Assembly (NCBI GenBank): GCA_036406615.1 | Contig: DASXAQ010000103.1 | Span: 1-64,000 of the forward strand | Source of the DNA: DASXAQ01 sp036406615 | GTDB taxonomy: Bacteria; Actinomycetota; UBA4738 | Direction: 5' to 3' | DNA length: 64,000 nt | Shown: in pieces, positions 28,680-39,349 of the stretch | Layout: every line of letters starts with the position of its first letter | Position numbering within the stretch: the stretch's first letter is position 1 | Notes under the pieces: generated by a model | What the model saw: only the letters and a program-made list of their open reading frames with translations | Databases searched by the model: none | Told to the model about the DNA's origin: nothing | Made by a program: the position numbers and the translations under genes

Positions 28680-29183
28680 ATGGGCGAAGCGATCGAGCTG
28701 ATGACGACGTCGGCGGACCAGACCCGCCGCCTTGCCGCGTCGGTGGCGGGCCTGCTTCGCCCCGGCGACGTGGTCGCGCTGGCGGGCGACCTGGGCGCCG
28801 GCAAGACGACGTTCGTCCAGGGCGCGGCCTCGGCGCTCGGCGTCGAGGGCGCGGTGGTGTCACCGACCTTCACGCTCATGCGCGAGTACGCGGGCGACAT
28901 CGACGTCGTGCACGTGGACGTCTACCGCCTGGACCGCATCCACGACGTGGCCGACCTGGGGTTCGACGAGGCGCTGGAGCGGGGCGGGGTGGTCTTCGTC
29001 GAATGGGGCGACGCGATCGAGGCGCTGCTGCCGCCCTCGCGCCTGATCGTGCGCCTCACGGTCCCGGAGGGCGACGACCTCGCGCTCGAGCGGCGCCTGG
29101 TGGCCGTGGAGTGTGTCGGCCCGGCGTGGACGTCGCGCGTCTCGGCGCTGCGGGCGGCCACGTCCGAGTGGAAGGCCGCCTGA
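28680..29183 (+). CDS. tsaE: tRNA t6A biosynthesis ATPase TsaE
   Basis: 167 residues. Walker A GDLGAGKTTF (about 36-45), SPTFTLMREY switch, HVDVYRLD and FVEWGDAIEALLP are typical. ATPase partner of TsaB/TsaD in N6-threonylcarbamoyladenosine formation on ANN-decoding tRNAs. Slightly long at both ends. Confidence 0.95.
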   Translation: MGEAIELMTTSADQTRRLAASVAGLLRPGDVVALAGDLGAGKTTFVQGAASALGVEGAVVSPTFTLMREYAGDIDVVHVDVYRLDRIHDVADLGFDEALERGGVVFVEWGDAIEALLPPSRLIVRLTVPEGDDLALERRLVAVECVGPAWTSRVSALRAATSEWKAA

Positions 29184-29184
29184 G

Positions 29185-29889
29185 GTGCTCGTCCTCGGCA
29201 TCGACACGTCGACGGTGTCCACCTCGATCGCCCTCGGGACGGAGCACGGGCCGGTCGCGTCGGTTCAGGTTGCGTCCCAGACCCCGAGCCACGAGACCGT
29301 GACGCCGGCGCTGACCGGGCTGTTGGAGTGGGCGGGCGCGTCGCTGGCCTCGGTCACCGGGCTGGCCGTCGGGCTCGGCCCCGGGGCGTTCACCGGGCTT
29401 CGAGTCGGCGTCGCCATGGCCAAGACGCTTGCGCAGTCGCTCGGCGTGCCGATCGTGGGCACGCCGTCGCTCGACGTCGTCGCGTACCCGATGCGCCAGA
29501 CCCGGCGGCTGATCTGCGCCACGATCGACGCCAAGCGAGGGGAGCTGTTCTACGCCTTCTACCGGCCGTTGCCCGGCGGCGTCGCCCGCGAGACCGGCTT
29601 CGAGGCGGGGCCGCCGAGCCGTCTGGCCGCGGAGCTGGAGACGCGGCGGGAGGATATCCTGCTGGTGGGAAACGGCTCGCTCCTGTACCGTCAGCAGCTG
29701 GAGGTGGCCGGGATCCATGTGGAGCTCGCGTCGGCGACCAGGGGGTATCCCGACGCGGCGTCGCTCGTGGAGCTCGCCGTCCCGCGGCTCCAGCGCGAGG
29801 AGTTCGACCGGCTCTACGACCTCCAGCCCTATTACGTGAGGAAGGCGGATGCGGAGATCGCTTGGGATCAGCGCCGACGAGCCGGCTGA
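29185..29889 (+). CDS. tsaB: tRNA t6A biosynthesis protein TsaB
   Basis: 234 residues, GTG start one base after the tsaE stop. ASKHA fold: VLGIDTSTVSTSIAL, then GLGPGAFTGLRVGVAMAKTLA and IDAKRGELFYAFY. TsaB lacks the metal HxxxH site and scaffolds TsaD. Overlaps rimI by 41 bases, which is long, but both frames are strongly conserved in this stretch. Confidence 0.94.
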   Translation: MLVLGIDTSTVSTSIALGTEHGPVASVQVASQTPSHETVTPALTGLLEWAGASLASVTGLAVGLGPGAFTGLRVGVAMAKTLAQSLGVPIVGTPSLDVVAYPMRQTRRLICATIDAKRGELFYAFYRPLPGGVARETGFEAGPPSRLAAELETRREDILLVGNGSLLYRQQLEVAGIHVELASATRGYPDAASLVELAVPRLQREEFDRLYDLQPYYVRKADAEIAWDQRRRAG

Positions 29890-30400
29890 GCTCGAGATCG
29901 TGCGCATGCGCCGGCGCCACCTCCGCGGCGTCATGGAGATCGAGCGCCGCGTCTACCCGCGCCCGTGGAGCCCCAACCTGTTCGTCTCCGAGATGAGCGA
30001 CCCGCGCAACCGGACCTACCTGGTGGCCAGGCTCGGCCGCGACGTCGTCGGCTACTCGGGCCTCATGTGCTACGGCGAGGAGGCGCACGTCACGACCATC
30101 GCGGTGTCGCCCGACCACCATCGCCGCAAGATCGGGACCCGGCTGCTGTACGAGATCGTCCGCGAGGCGATCCGGCTGGGCGCGTCGGCGGTCTCCCTGG
30201 AGGTGCGCGTCACGAACTACGCCGCGCAGCGCCTGTACGCGCGGTTCGGGTTCCGACCCGTGGGGATCCGCAAGAATTACTACCAGGAGACCTCCGAGGA
30301 TGCCCTGGTCATGTGGGCCGACGACATCCGCACCCGTGACTACCGGCACCGGCTCGAGTTCATCATCGACCACGTCCCCTCCTTCGCCGGGCCGAACTGA
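29849..30400 (+). CDS. rimI: GNAT N-acetyltransferase RimI-like (ribosomal S18 / protein N-alpha)
   Basis: 183 residues. GNAT motif A around TTIAVSPDHHRRKIGTRLLYEIV with the RxxGxG/A-type acetyl-CoA loop in a variant form (RRKIGT), and motif B SLEVRVTNYAAQRLYARFGF. The tsaB-rimI-tsaD order is the usual actinobacterial one. Start at ATG 29849 has GGAAGGCGG in front; an internal GTG near 29900 would remove the long overlap with tsaB and still keep the domain. Confidence 0.9.
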   Translation: MRRSLGISADEPAELEIVRMRRRHLRGVMEIERRVYPRPWSPNLFVSEMSDPRNRTYLVARLGRDVVGYSGLMCYGEEAHVTTIAVSPDHHRRKIGTRLLYEIVREAIRLGASAVSLEVRVTNYAAQRLYARFGFRPVGIRKNYYQETSEDALVMWADDIRTRDYRHRLEFIIDHVPSFAGPN

Positions 30401-30415
30401 CGACGCGGGGGTCGC

Positions 30416-31420
30416 GTGCGAATCCTGGGCATCGAGACCTCCTGTGACGAGACGGCCGTCGCGGTGGTGCAGGACGGGCGCACCGTGCTGTCGAACCTCA
30501 TCGCGAGCCAGGCGCACCTGCACGAGCGTTTCGGCGGCGTCGTGCCCGAGGTCGCGTCCCGCGCGCACCTCGAGAACATCAACCCGCTGATCGACCTGGC
30601 GCTTGACGCGGCCGGCTGCGGGCTGGGCGACGTCGACGCGGTGGCGGTCACCGTAGGACCGGGGCTGGTCGGCGCGCTACTGGTGGGGATGGCTGCCGCG
30701 AAGGCCCTGGCGCTCGGCCTCGGCGTCCCGTTCGTCGGCGTGAACCACCTCGAGGGACACATCTACGCGAACGTGATCGAGCACGGTCCGTTCGACGAGC
30801 CGTACGTCGCGTTCCTGGTCTCCGGCGGCCATACGATGCTGGTGTACGTCCCGCGCCCGCACGCGTACGAGCTCCTCGGCCAGACGCTCGACGACGCCGC
30901 GGGCGAGGCGTTCGACAAGATCGCGCGCTTCCTCGGGCTCGGCTTCCCCGGCGGTCCGGCCCTGGACGCGCTGGCGCGCAAGGGGAATCCGTCGGCCGTG
31001 CGGTTCCCCCGCGCGCTGAACGAACCCGGCTCGTACGACTTCTCCCTGTCGGGGCTGAAGACCGCGGTCGTGCGGCACGTGAAGGCCGAGCGCGCGCGGG
31101 GCGAGCGGACGTCCGACGAGGACCTGGCGGCGTCGTTCCAGGAGGCGGTTGTCGAAGTCCAGGTCGACAAGACGATGGCAGCCGCGCTGGACCGGGGCGT
31201 GCGCACGATCGTGCTGGGCGGCGGCGTCGTTGCCAACACGCGGCTTCGCGAGCTGATGGCCGAGCGCGCACGCGACGGCGGAATGCGGCTGATGATCCCG
31301 CCGACGGACCTGTGCACCGACAACGCGGCGATGATCGCGGCGGCCGGCTACTACCGGCTGGCGGCCGGGGAACGCACGCCGCTGTCGGTCGGCGCGAACC
31401 CGTCGCTGGCGCTGGCATGA
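30416..31420 (+). CDS. tsaD: tRNA N6-adenosine threonylcarbamoyltransferase
   Basis: 334 residues, GTG start. ILGIETSCDETAVAVV, metal-binding HLEGH, VSGGHTMLVYV, GEAFDKIARFLGLGFPGGPALD and the C-terminal CTDNAAMIAAAGYYR. Catalytic subunit of t6A synthesis. It overlaps the next gene by 4 bases. Confidence 0.97.
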   Translation: MRILGIETSCDETAVAVVQDGRTVLSNLIASQAHLHERFGGVVPEVASRAHLENINPLIDLALDAAGCGLGDVDAVAVTVGPGLVGALLVGMAAAKALALGLGVPFVGVNHLEGHIYANVIEHGPFDEPYVAFLVSGGHTMLVYVPRPHAYELLGQTLDDAAGEAFDKIARFLGLGFPGGPALDALARKGNPSAVRFPRALNEPGSYDFSLSGLKTAVVRHVKAERARGERTSDEDLAASFQEAVVEVQVDKTMAAALDRGVRTIVLGGGVVANTRLRELMAERARDGGMRLMIPPTDLCTDNAAMIAAAGYYRLAAGERTPLSVGANPSLALA

Positions 31421-32355
31421 GCACCTACCTGGTCACCGGGGGCGCCGGGTTCATCGGGTCGCACCTGTGCGACCGGCTGCTGGCCGAAGGCAAGCGGGTC
31501 GTGGCGGTCGACGACCTGTCGGGCGGGCGGATCGCGAACCTGGTGGAGTCGCGCGCGTACGGACAGCAGTTCACGTTCTACAACGTGGACATCCGCGCCG
31601 AGGGCCTGGTCACGATCTTCGAACGGCACCAACCCGAGGTCGTCGTGCACCTGGCCGCGCGGCGGGGCGACCGCGGCGCGCCCGACCCGATGGCCGACGC
31701 CAGCGTCGGCGTGCTCGGACTGCTGAACGTGCTGGAGTGCGCCGTCGCGACCGGCGCGCGCAAGGCCGTGTACGCGTCGACGGCGGCCGTGTACGGCGAC
31801 CAGCGGCGCCTTCCGGCCAAGGAGTCGGTGATCGGCTCCTCGCGCCCGCTCACCCCGGCCGCCATCGCGGCGAAGCTCGCGGCCGACTACCTCCGGTTCT
31901 ACGAGCGGTACCGGGGGATCGAGCAGACCGCGCTGGTGCTCGGCAGCGTGTACGGCCCGCGGCAGGCTGCGGACGAAGGCCGCGGGGTGGTCGGGGTCAT
32001 GGCGGCGAAGATGCTGTCCGGCGAGCAGCCGGTCATCTTCGGCGACGGGAACCAGACCCGGGACTTCGTCTTCCTGGACGATGCGGTCCACGCGTTCTCG
32101 CTCGCCGCGGACCGCGGGGCCGGGCGCGTGATCAACATCGGTACCTCGGTCGAGACCAGCGTCAACGGCGTGTTTCGCATGCTGGCCGAGATCGTCGGGT
32201 ACCGTGGGCAGCCGGTCTTCGGGCCGCCGGGAGTCGGCGAGGTGCGGCGAAGCCTGCTCGACAACGAGCTCGCCGAGCGAGAGCTCGGCTGGAAGCCGTG
32301 GACGCACCTCGAGGACGGGCTGGCCGAGACCGTCGCGGCGATGCGCCACGGCTGA
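31417..32355 (+). CDS. NAD-dependent epimerase/dehydratase-like protein lacking the catalytic Tyr
   Basis: 312 residues. Extended SDR fold: TGGAGFIG (7-14), VDDLSGG, DIR, HLAAR, the STAAVYGD segment (S121, T122), and LGSVYGPRQ with DFVFLDDAVHAF near the C terminus. In place of the YxxxK catalytic pair it has A149-xxx-K153, so the general base Tyr is missing while Lys is kept. It looks like a nucleotide-sugar epimerase by fold, but chemistry is doubtful. ATGA overlap with tsaD places it at the end of that operon. Confidence 0.85.
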   Translation: MSTYLVTGGAGFIGSHLCDRLLAEGKRVVAVDDLSGGRIANLVESRAYGQQFTFYNVDIRAEGLVTIFERHQPEVVVHLAARRGDRGAPDPMADASVGVLGLLNVLECAVATGARKAVYASTAAVYGDQRRLPAKESVIGSSRPLTPAAIAAKLAADYLRFYERYRGIEQTALVLGSVYGPRQAADEGRGVVGVMAAKMLSGEQPVIFGDGNQTRDFVFLDDAVHAFSLAADRGAGRVINIGTSVETSVNGVFRMLAEIVGYRGQPVFGPPGVGEVRRSLLDNELAERELGWKPWTHLEDGLAETVAAMRHG

Positions 32356-32418
32356 GCCCCGCCGGTCAAGGGCGGGAGCCCCTCGGTCGATGCTCCTGGT
32401 GAGAGGGGTTGTGTCGCC

Positions 32419-32859
32419 ATGCCAACCGAGTCCTGCGCTTCCTGCGGCGCCCGGCTCTCGCCGGACGTCGACTGGTGCGGCCAGTGCTACCAGCCGGTGC
32501 GAACCGCCCCGGCGCCCGCGCCGGCCGCGACCGCTGTGCGCCCCGCTGCGCCCGCTCCGGACGTCAAGGCGTCGGCCCAGCCGGCAACCGCGGCCGGTGA
32601 CGCCGGGGTCGACCCGGCGGTCATGGCCCGGTTCGACCTCGAGCTGGCCAGCCTGCGGACGCGCTCCGGGCGGGTGTCGAAGGCCGAGATGGGCGGCGTG
32701 GTCGCGGGGATCGTCGGCCTGGCGCTGGCGGCGGAGGTCGCCCTTACGGTGATCCACGGCCTGGGCGGCGTTCTGGTGGCCATGTGCGCCCTGGGATGCA
32801 CAGTCGTTCCGCTGCGGGCCATGTGGCGCAAGGCCAAGGCCGCCGGGGTGACCGGCTGA
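32419..32859 (+). CDS. Zinc-ribbon membrane protein of unknown function
   Basis: 146 residues. N-terminal zinc ribbon with two CxxC pairs (CASC, CGQC), an Ala/Pro-rich linker (about 28-65), a short amphipathic stretch, and two hydrophobic helices near the C terminus (GGVVAGIVGLALAAEVALTVI; GGVLVAMCALGCTVVPL). I recognise no family. GAGAGGGG is placed about 15 bases before the ATG, the same arrangement as at the radical-SAM gene downstream. Confidence 0.7.
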   Translation: MPTESCASCGARLSPDVDWCGQCYQPVRTAPAPAPAATAVRPAAPAPDVKASAQPATAAGDAGVDPAVMARFDLELASLRTRSGRVSKAEMGGVVAGIVGLALAAEVALTVIHGLGGVLVAMCALGCTVVPLRAMWRKAKAAGVTG

Positions 32860-32951
32860 GCCCGGACCGGCGAGCCTGTACACTCTCGGGACGCGCCGAA
32901 AGGTTCGCGACCAGGCCAAATGGACGGGGTCGGGTATGGGCCTTGGGGGGA

Positions 32952-32980
32952 TTGACGCTTTTCGACTTGCGTGTGATAGT
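32952..32980 (+). promoter_or_regulatory. Predicted promoter for the radical-SAM gene
   Basis: TTGACG (32952-32957), 17-base spacer, GATAGT (32975-32980) with a TG one base upstream, so an extended -10. The predicted leader is about 45 bases. Confidence 0.55.
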
Positions 32981-32998
32981 CCCGTAAAGGTGACGAAT

Positions 32999-33014
32999 CC
33001 CGCATTTATGCGGG
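32999..33014 (+). promoter_or_regulatory. Palindrome/hairpin in the radical-SAM leader
   Basis: CCCGCAT (32999-33005), TT, ATGCGGG (33008-33014): a perfect 7-bp inverted repeat between promoter and Shine-Dalgarno (GAGAGGGG, about 33017-33024). It could be a regulator operator or an RNA hairpin. Confidence 0.6.
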
Positions 33015-33032
33015 CAGAGAGGGGCCAAATCC

Positions 33033-34745
33033 ATGATGGAGCTTGATCTCCTTCTCGTGCACGCTCCAAGCGTGTACGACTTCCGGGATCGCGACGACAT
33101 CCTTTTCGCGTATCTGAGCAACTCCGACAGCGTCCACGTCAGCCCGATCTTCGAGATGCCGCCGGTCGGCGTGTTCGCGATCGAGCAGCACGTCCGCAAG
33201 CAGGGGTTCCGCTCGGCGTTCCTCAACGTGGCCTCCTCGATGCTCAAGCGCCCGGACCTGGACGTGGAGGAGCTGTTCGCCAACATCAAGACGAAGGTCA
33301 TCGGGTTCGACCTGCACTGGCTGATCCATTGTCAGGGCGGCCTGGCCCTGTCCAAGCTGTTCAAGGAGATGCACCCCGAGACGAAGGTCCTGTTCGGCGG
33401 CATCGCCTCGACGTACCACAACGAAGAGCTGTTCCAGTACCCCTGGGTCGACTACGTGATCCGCGGCTACGACACGCTGTACCCGGTCGAGCTGCTGATG
33501 AAGTCCGAGAACCGGCCCGAGGCGCTCGAGGAGATCCCCAACCTGACGTGGCGCCGGGGCAGCGAGATCGTCTCGAACCCGCTGACGTACCTGCCGCGCG
33601 TGTTCAGCGCCGCGGTGGACTGGTCGCAGGTGTTCAACCCGGACCGGTCGAACATGACGCCGTACAACCTGGTGATCCCGCAGGCGGGCTGCGAGTACAA
33701 CTGCAAGTGGTGCGGCGGCAGCCGGTACTTCTTCGGCAAGTACATGGGCATCTCCAAGCCCTCGCGCGTGCACAAGAGCCCGGAGCTGCTCCAGATGGAG
33801 CTCAGCAGCATCGCCAAGGCGAACACCGACAACCAGACGGTGACGATGATCGACTTCTGGCACGAGTACGAGGAGCTGTTCACCGTCGCCGAGGACGTGT
33901 TCTTCGACGACAAGATCAAGTCCGTGCATTTCAGCCTGCACCGGCTGCCGAAGATCGAGAAGGCGCAGCGCATGGGCGACGGCATCAAGGCGGTGTTCGA
34001 GTTGTCGCCGGACTCCCACAACGTGGAGGTGGCGCGCGCCAGCGGCCGCGGCCTCTACACGATGGAGGAGATGGAGGAGTTCATCGACGCGCTGATCGAC
34101 AAGGTCTACTCGTTCGAGATCTATTTCATGATCGGGCTGCCGAAGCAGACGCCCGAGCTCGTCATGGAGAACGTGGAGTACTGCGAGCACCTGCTCGAGA
34201 AGTACAAGGGCAAGCGCGTCGTCCCGTTCATGTGCCCGATGCTGCCGTTCCTTGACCCCGGCAGCGAGATCTTCGACAACCCGGAGAAGAACGGCTACCG
34301 CCTGTTCCACCGCACGCTCGAGGAGCACCGGCAGGCGCTGGGCGAGATCAACTGGCGCGACCGGCTCAACTACGAGACCGAGTGGATGACCCGCGACCAG
34401 CTGGTCGAGGTCTCCTACAAGGCCGTGCGCCAGCTGACGCTGGCCAAGGCCAAGGCGGGGAAGCTCCCGCGGGGCATCGCCCAGGGCATCGTGGCGCTGA
34501 TCGACCAGACCCACGAGCTGCTGGACCGGATCGACGCCGTGCAGACGATGCCGGAGGGGCCGGAGAAGGAGGCGGAGAGCGCGCGGATCCGCGAGGAGGT
34601 TCGCGAGTACAACGCGAACCAGTTCCGTTCGATCCGCAGCCAGCAGCGCCCGACCGACGCCGGCTTCGCCCAGGAGCAGTGGTTCGACACCGAGGGCCTG
34701 ATCGACCAGATCCTGGGCCGCTCGCTCGAGCCCGCCTCCGCCTGA
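33033..34745 (+). CDS. B12-binding domain / radical SAM protein
   Basis: 570 residues. N-terminal cobalamin-binding-like domain (about 1-160) with GFDLHW, where the DxH of the usual DxHxxG motif is present but the Gly is Ile, and LFGGIASTYHNEEL. The radical SAM domain has C220, C224, C227 (CEYNCKWC) for the 4Fe-4S cluster and then a TIM-barrel. The C terminus (about 440-570) is helical and charged. It resembles the uncharacterised B12/radical-SAM subfamily named for Thermoplasma Ta0216 (TIGR04190, from memory). Typical chemistry would be a methylation or rearrangement, but the substrate is unknown and no pathway genes flank it. Confidence 0.85.
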   Translation: MMELDLLLVHAPSVYDFRDRDDILFAYLSNSDSVHVSPIFEMPPVGVFAIEQHVRKQGFRSAFLNVASSMLKRPDLDVEELFANIKTKVIGFDLHWLIHCQGGLALSKLFKEMHPETKVLFGGIASTYHNEELFQYPWVDYVIRGYDTLYPVELLMKSENRPEALEEIPNLTWRRGSEIVSNPLTYLPRVFSAAVDWSQVFNPDRSNMTPYNLVIPQAGCEYNCKWCGGSRYFFGKYMGISKPSRVHKSPELLQMELSSIAKANTDNQTVTMIDFWHEYEELFTVAEDVFFDDKIKSVHFSLHRLPKIEKAQRMGDGIKAVFELSPDSHNVEVARASGRGLYTMEEMEEFIDALIDKVYSFEIYFMIGLPKQTPELVMENVEYCEHLLEKYKGKRVVPFMCPMLPFLDPGSEIFDNPEKNGYRLFHRTLEEHRQALGEINWRDRLNYETEWMTRDQLVEVSYKAVRQLTLAKAKAGKLPRGIAQGIVALIDQTHELLDRIDAVQTMPEGPEKEAESARIREEVREYNANQFRSIRSQQRPTDAGFAQEQWFDTEGLIDQILGRSLEPASA

Positions 34746-34805
34746 TCCCGGCCGGGACGGCGCACCTCGAAACCGGGGCCGATCCCCGGCCGCTTCGCCT
34801 CGCCG

Positions 34806-34834
34806 TTGACCACTTGCGGTCTCGCCGCTAGACT
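34806..34834 (+). promoter_or_regulatory. groES promoter
   Basis: TTGACC (34806-34811), exactly 17 bases, then TAGACT (34829-34834). The CIRCE operator begins 2 bases downstream, covering the expected transcription start. Confidence 0.85.
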
Positions 34835-34835
34835 G

Positions 34836-34862
34836 TTAGCACTCGCATCGGTCGAGTGCTAA
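34836..34862 (+). promoter_or_regulatory. CIRCE operator (HrcA-binding inverted repeat)
   Basis: TTAGCACTC (34836-34844), 9-base spacer, GAGTGCTAA (34854-34862): a perfect match to the CIRCE consensus. HrcA binds it and represses chaperonin genes; heat shock relieves repression. hrcA itself is not in the window. Confidence 0.97.
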
Positions 34863-34922
34863 CAGCGGCTGAAGCCCGATGGCGGGCTCAGCCGCCCACC
34901 TGGGTCAGAAGGAGGAGTGGAA

Positions 34923-36906
<1,984 letters not shown>

Positions 36907-36944
36907 GAAGTGCGCGCCCGGCGACGGGCGACCAGGTACGAAGC

Positions 36945-36971
36945 GTGAGGCCCCCACGACGGGGGCCTCAC
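36945..36971 (+). terminator. Hairpin terminator after groL
   Basis: An 11-bp perfect stem: GTGAGGCCCCC (36945-36955), 5-base loop, GGGGGCCTCAC (36961-36971), 39 bases after the groL stop. There is no real U-tract after it, as often in GC-rich actinobacteria. Confidence 0.75.
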
Positions 36972-37017
36972 TGCGTTGCGGCCCAGGGGTATGCTCGCGG
37001 ACCGGGGAGGCGAGGCC

Positions 37018-37746
37018 ATGGAGGTCGCGAAAGGCGTTCACCGCCTGACGGGCGGCATCGTCAACTTCTACCTGGTGGAAGAGGCCGGAAAGCTGACGAT
37101 CGTCGACGCCGGCGCGCCGACGGACTGGGGGCTGCTCGCCGGAGCGATCGCCCGCATGGGGCTGTCGCCCACGGACCTTGAGGCGGTGCTGCTGACGCAC
37201 GCGCACAGCGACCACACGGGCTTCGCGGAACGCGCCCGCGCGTCGGGGTCGCCCGTCTGGGTCCACGAGGCGGACGCCGCGGTGGCCAAGGGGGCGAAGC
37301 CGCCGAAGAACGACGGCGCCGCGTGGCGCTACCTGTGGCGCCTCGAGTTCTACCGCACGCTGATCTCACTGGCCCGGCGCGGAGCCACGAAGATCGTGCC
37401 GGTCCTGGAGGTCTCGACGTATCGCGACGGGGAGACGATCGAGGTCCCGGGCAGCCCGCGGGTCGTGCATGTGCCCGGGCACACGCCGGGCATGTGCGCG
37501 CTCCTGCTCGAGGACCGGCGCGCGCTGCTCAGCGGCGACGCGGTCGTCACCCGCAACCCGCTGACCGGCCGGACCGGACCGCAGATCGCTCCGTCCGGCC
37601 TCAACCGCGACACGCCGCTGGCGCTGCGTTCGCTCGACCGGCTGGAGGGCCTCGGGGCCGACGTGCTGTTGCCCGGACACGGCGAGCCGTGGGAGGGCAG
37701 CCTCGGCGACGCGGTGCGCGAGGCCCGGGCCGCCGGCACCTCCTGA
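37018..37746 (+). CDS. Metallo-beta-lactamase fold hydrolase
   Basis: 242 residues. Metal motif THAHSDHTG (HxHxDH), downstream His in HVPGHTPG, Asp in LLSGDAV and the C-terminal PGHGEPWEG. Belongs to the broad glyoxalase II/MBL group; substrate unknown. ATG at 37018 follows GGGGAGGCGAGG; a TATGCT at about 36989-36994 could be its -10. Confidence 0.88.
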   Translation: MEVAKGVHRLTGGIVNFYLVEEAGKLTIVDAGAPTDWGLLAGAIARMGLSPTDLEAVLLTHAHSDHTGFAERARASGSPVWVHEADAAVAKGAKPPKNDGAAWRYLWRLEFYRTLISLARRGATKIVPVLEVSTYRDGETIEVPGSPRVVHVPGHTPGMCALLLEDRRALLSGDAVVTRNPLTGRTGPQIAPSGLNRDTPLALRSLDRLEGLGADVLLPGHGEPWEGSLGDAVREARAAGTS

Positions 37747-37750
37747 GGCC

Positions 37751-38893
37751 TCAGCCGAGCGCCGCCGCGCCGGGCGGCGCCGGCGGGAACGACACCTCGA
37801 CGCCTTCGGCGGCAAGGTCGTCCAGGAACGCCTCGGCCGCCACCGACGTCTCCGGTGGATGCACGCCGGGCTGGATGCGTCCCGCCGCCTGCCACCGCGC
37901 CATGGTCGCGATGGGGATGGCCGTGCCGAACGCCCCCGCGGACAGTCCCTCCGGCGAGGGACGGAGCAGGGCGCGCCCAACGAACGTCGTCCCACGGCCG
38001 TCGCGCAGGCCGCGGACCACCGCGTCGATGCACTCGACGTCCTGCGGCGCGTCGCCGGCGGATGGAAGCCGGTTCAGGAGTGCGATCAGCAGGTCCCGCG
38101 GCGCGACGGCGCCGCCGGGAAGCTCGACCGGGTCCGTGCCGGCCAGGCCGACGGACACCAGCAGCCGGAACCCCCGGGCGATCGCTTCGGGGAGCGCCAG
38201 TCGCCAGCGCACGTCCCGCACGCCCTCGATCGTGGCCGGCAGCGTCGCCGGCTCGGAGTGCAGCGTGTAGAAGGCCTCCTGCGCCCCGATCGGCTCGGGG
38301 AACTCGTAGCGGACGGTGCCGGACGCGGCCGGGACCTCGCGCATCGTTCCGTCCTCGTAGACCATCGCCGGCAACGTGAACTCGTCCAGGACCGTCTCGG
38401 CGGAGTACGGCAGCCCGAACTCGCCGCTCCGGTCGACCGCCCCGTCGAGCATGTCGACGGACGTCACCGCGTCCAGGCGGTCGGCGCCGGCGCGCGCGAG
38501 CAGGTTGGTGATCCCGGGGGCGCTCCCGATGCCGAGCACCGCCGACAGGCCGGCCTCCCGGAACTTCGCGTTCAGCTCCAGCTGCCGGCGCGTCGTGTGG
38601 AACAGCCCGCCAAGGTCGGCGTAGTGGCAGCCGGCTGTCAGCGCCGCCTCCATCACCGGCAGGTTCAGCCGGTAGGGGATGCAGGCCGCGACCGACTGCA
38701 CGCCCGACAGGGCATCGCGCAGCGATCCCGATCCGATGTCGACGCCGCGATGGTCCGCGCCGATCTCGGCCGCGACCGTTCGGGCGCGGTCTGCGTCGAT
38801 GTCCAGCACCAGGATCTCGACGTCGTCGTGGCGCCCGAGGAGGCGCGCGGCCGCGCTCCCCATGGCGCCTGCACCCAGCACCCCGATCCGCAT
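37751..38893 (-). CDS. Saccharopine dehydrogenase-like NAD(P) oxidoreductase
   Basis: 380 residues. Rossmann start IGVLGAGAMGSAAARLL, then CIPYRLNLPVMEAALTAGCHYADLGG and GSAPGITNLLARAGADRL, all typical of the saccharopine dehydrogenase/LYS9-like family. In bacteria these enzymes act on amino-acid, polyamine or other imine substrates; which one is not clear here. Convergent with the MBL hydrolase with only 4 bases between stops. Confidence 0.85.
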   Translation of the reverse strand: MRIGVLGAGAMGSAAARLLGRHDDVEILVLDIDADRARTVAAEIGADHRGVDIGSGSLRDALSGVQSVAACIPYRLNLPVMEAALTAGCHYADLGGLFHTTRRQLELNAKFREAGLSAVLGIGSAPGITNLLARAGADRLDAVTSVDMLDGAVDRSGEFGLPYSAETVLDEFTLPAMVYEDGTMREVPAASGTVRYEFPEPIGAQEAFYTLHSEPATLPATIEGVRDVRWRLALPEAIARGFRLLVSVGLAGTDPVELPGGAVAPRDLLIALLNRLPSAGDAPQDVECIDAVVRGLRDGRGTTFVGRALLRPSPEGLSAGAFGTAIPIATMARWQAAGRIQPGVHPPETSVAAEAFLDDLAAEGVEVSFPPAPPGAAALG

Positions 38894-38945
38894 GGCGCCC
38901 GCAGCATACCGGCGGCGGCGTCCCCGGCCGGCGGAGAGCCCCGTC

Positions 38946-39341
38946 TCAGGGCGGGTTGGCGCGGGCCGTTCGGGACAGCGCCCATAGCAGCCCGAACGCC
39001 AGGGCCACCGTGACGGCCGAAAGGGCCCACCAGACGCCGGCCGACTGGCCGGGATCCAGGCCGAAGGCCAGGTTGAGGACGGCCACGCTCGCCGCGGCCA
39101 CCGTCACGAGTTCGAACGCCCAGGCCCACCACCACAGGTCCTCCAGGCGCCGGGAGACCAGCACCTCCAGCATGGCCAGGCCGATCGCCTGGACGCCGGC
39201 GATGCGCAGCCAGGCCGGATCGGAAGGGGCGGGTTGGCCGAACAGTGAGACCAGCGTGAAGCGGGGAGCCAGGGCCAGCGCAAGCCCGAGCAGGGCCCAC
39301 AGGGCGGCCTGCGCCAGGAGGGTGCGCCTGAGGGCGGTCAT
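38946..39341 (-). CDS. Small four-helix membrane protein
   Basis: 131 residues, four hydrophobic helices (LLAQAALWALLGLALAL; IAGVQAIGLAMLEVLV; WAFELVTVAAASVAVLNL; VWWALSAVTVALAFGLLWAL). I recognise no catalytic motif. ATG at 39341; reverse-strand TATTGT ends 9 bases before it, consistent with a leaderless mRNA. Divergent from the phosphatase-like gene. Confidence 0.7.
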   Translation of the reverse strand: MTALRRTLLAQAALWALLGLALALAPRFTLVSLFGQPAPSDPAWLRIAGVQAIGLAMLEVLVSRRLEDLWWWAWAFELVTVAAASVAVLNLAFGLDPGQSAGVWWALSAVTVALAFGLLWALSRTARANPP

Positions 39342-39349
39342 GCGTCCAG

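Noticed and set aside
29849..29889. 41-base tsaB/rimI overlap considered as a frameshift
   Set aside because: Both proteins are complete with normal ends; an internal rimI start could shorten the overlap, so no frameshift is needed.
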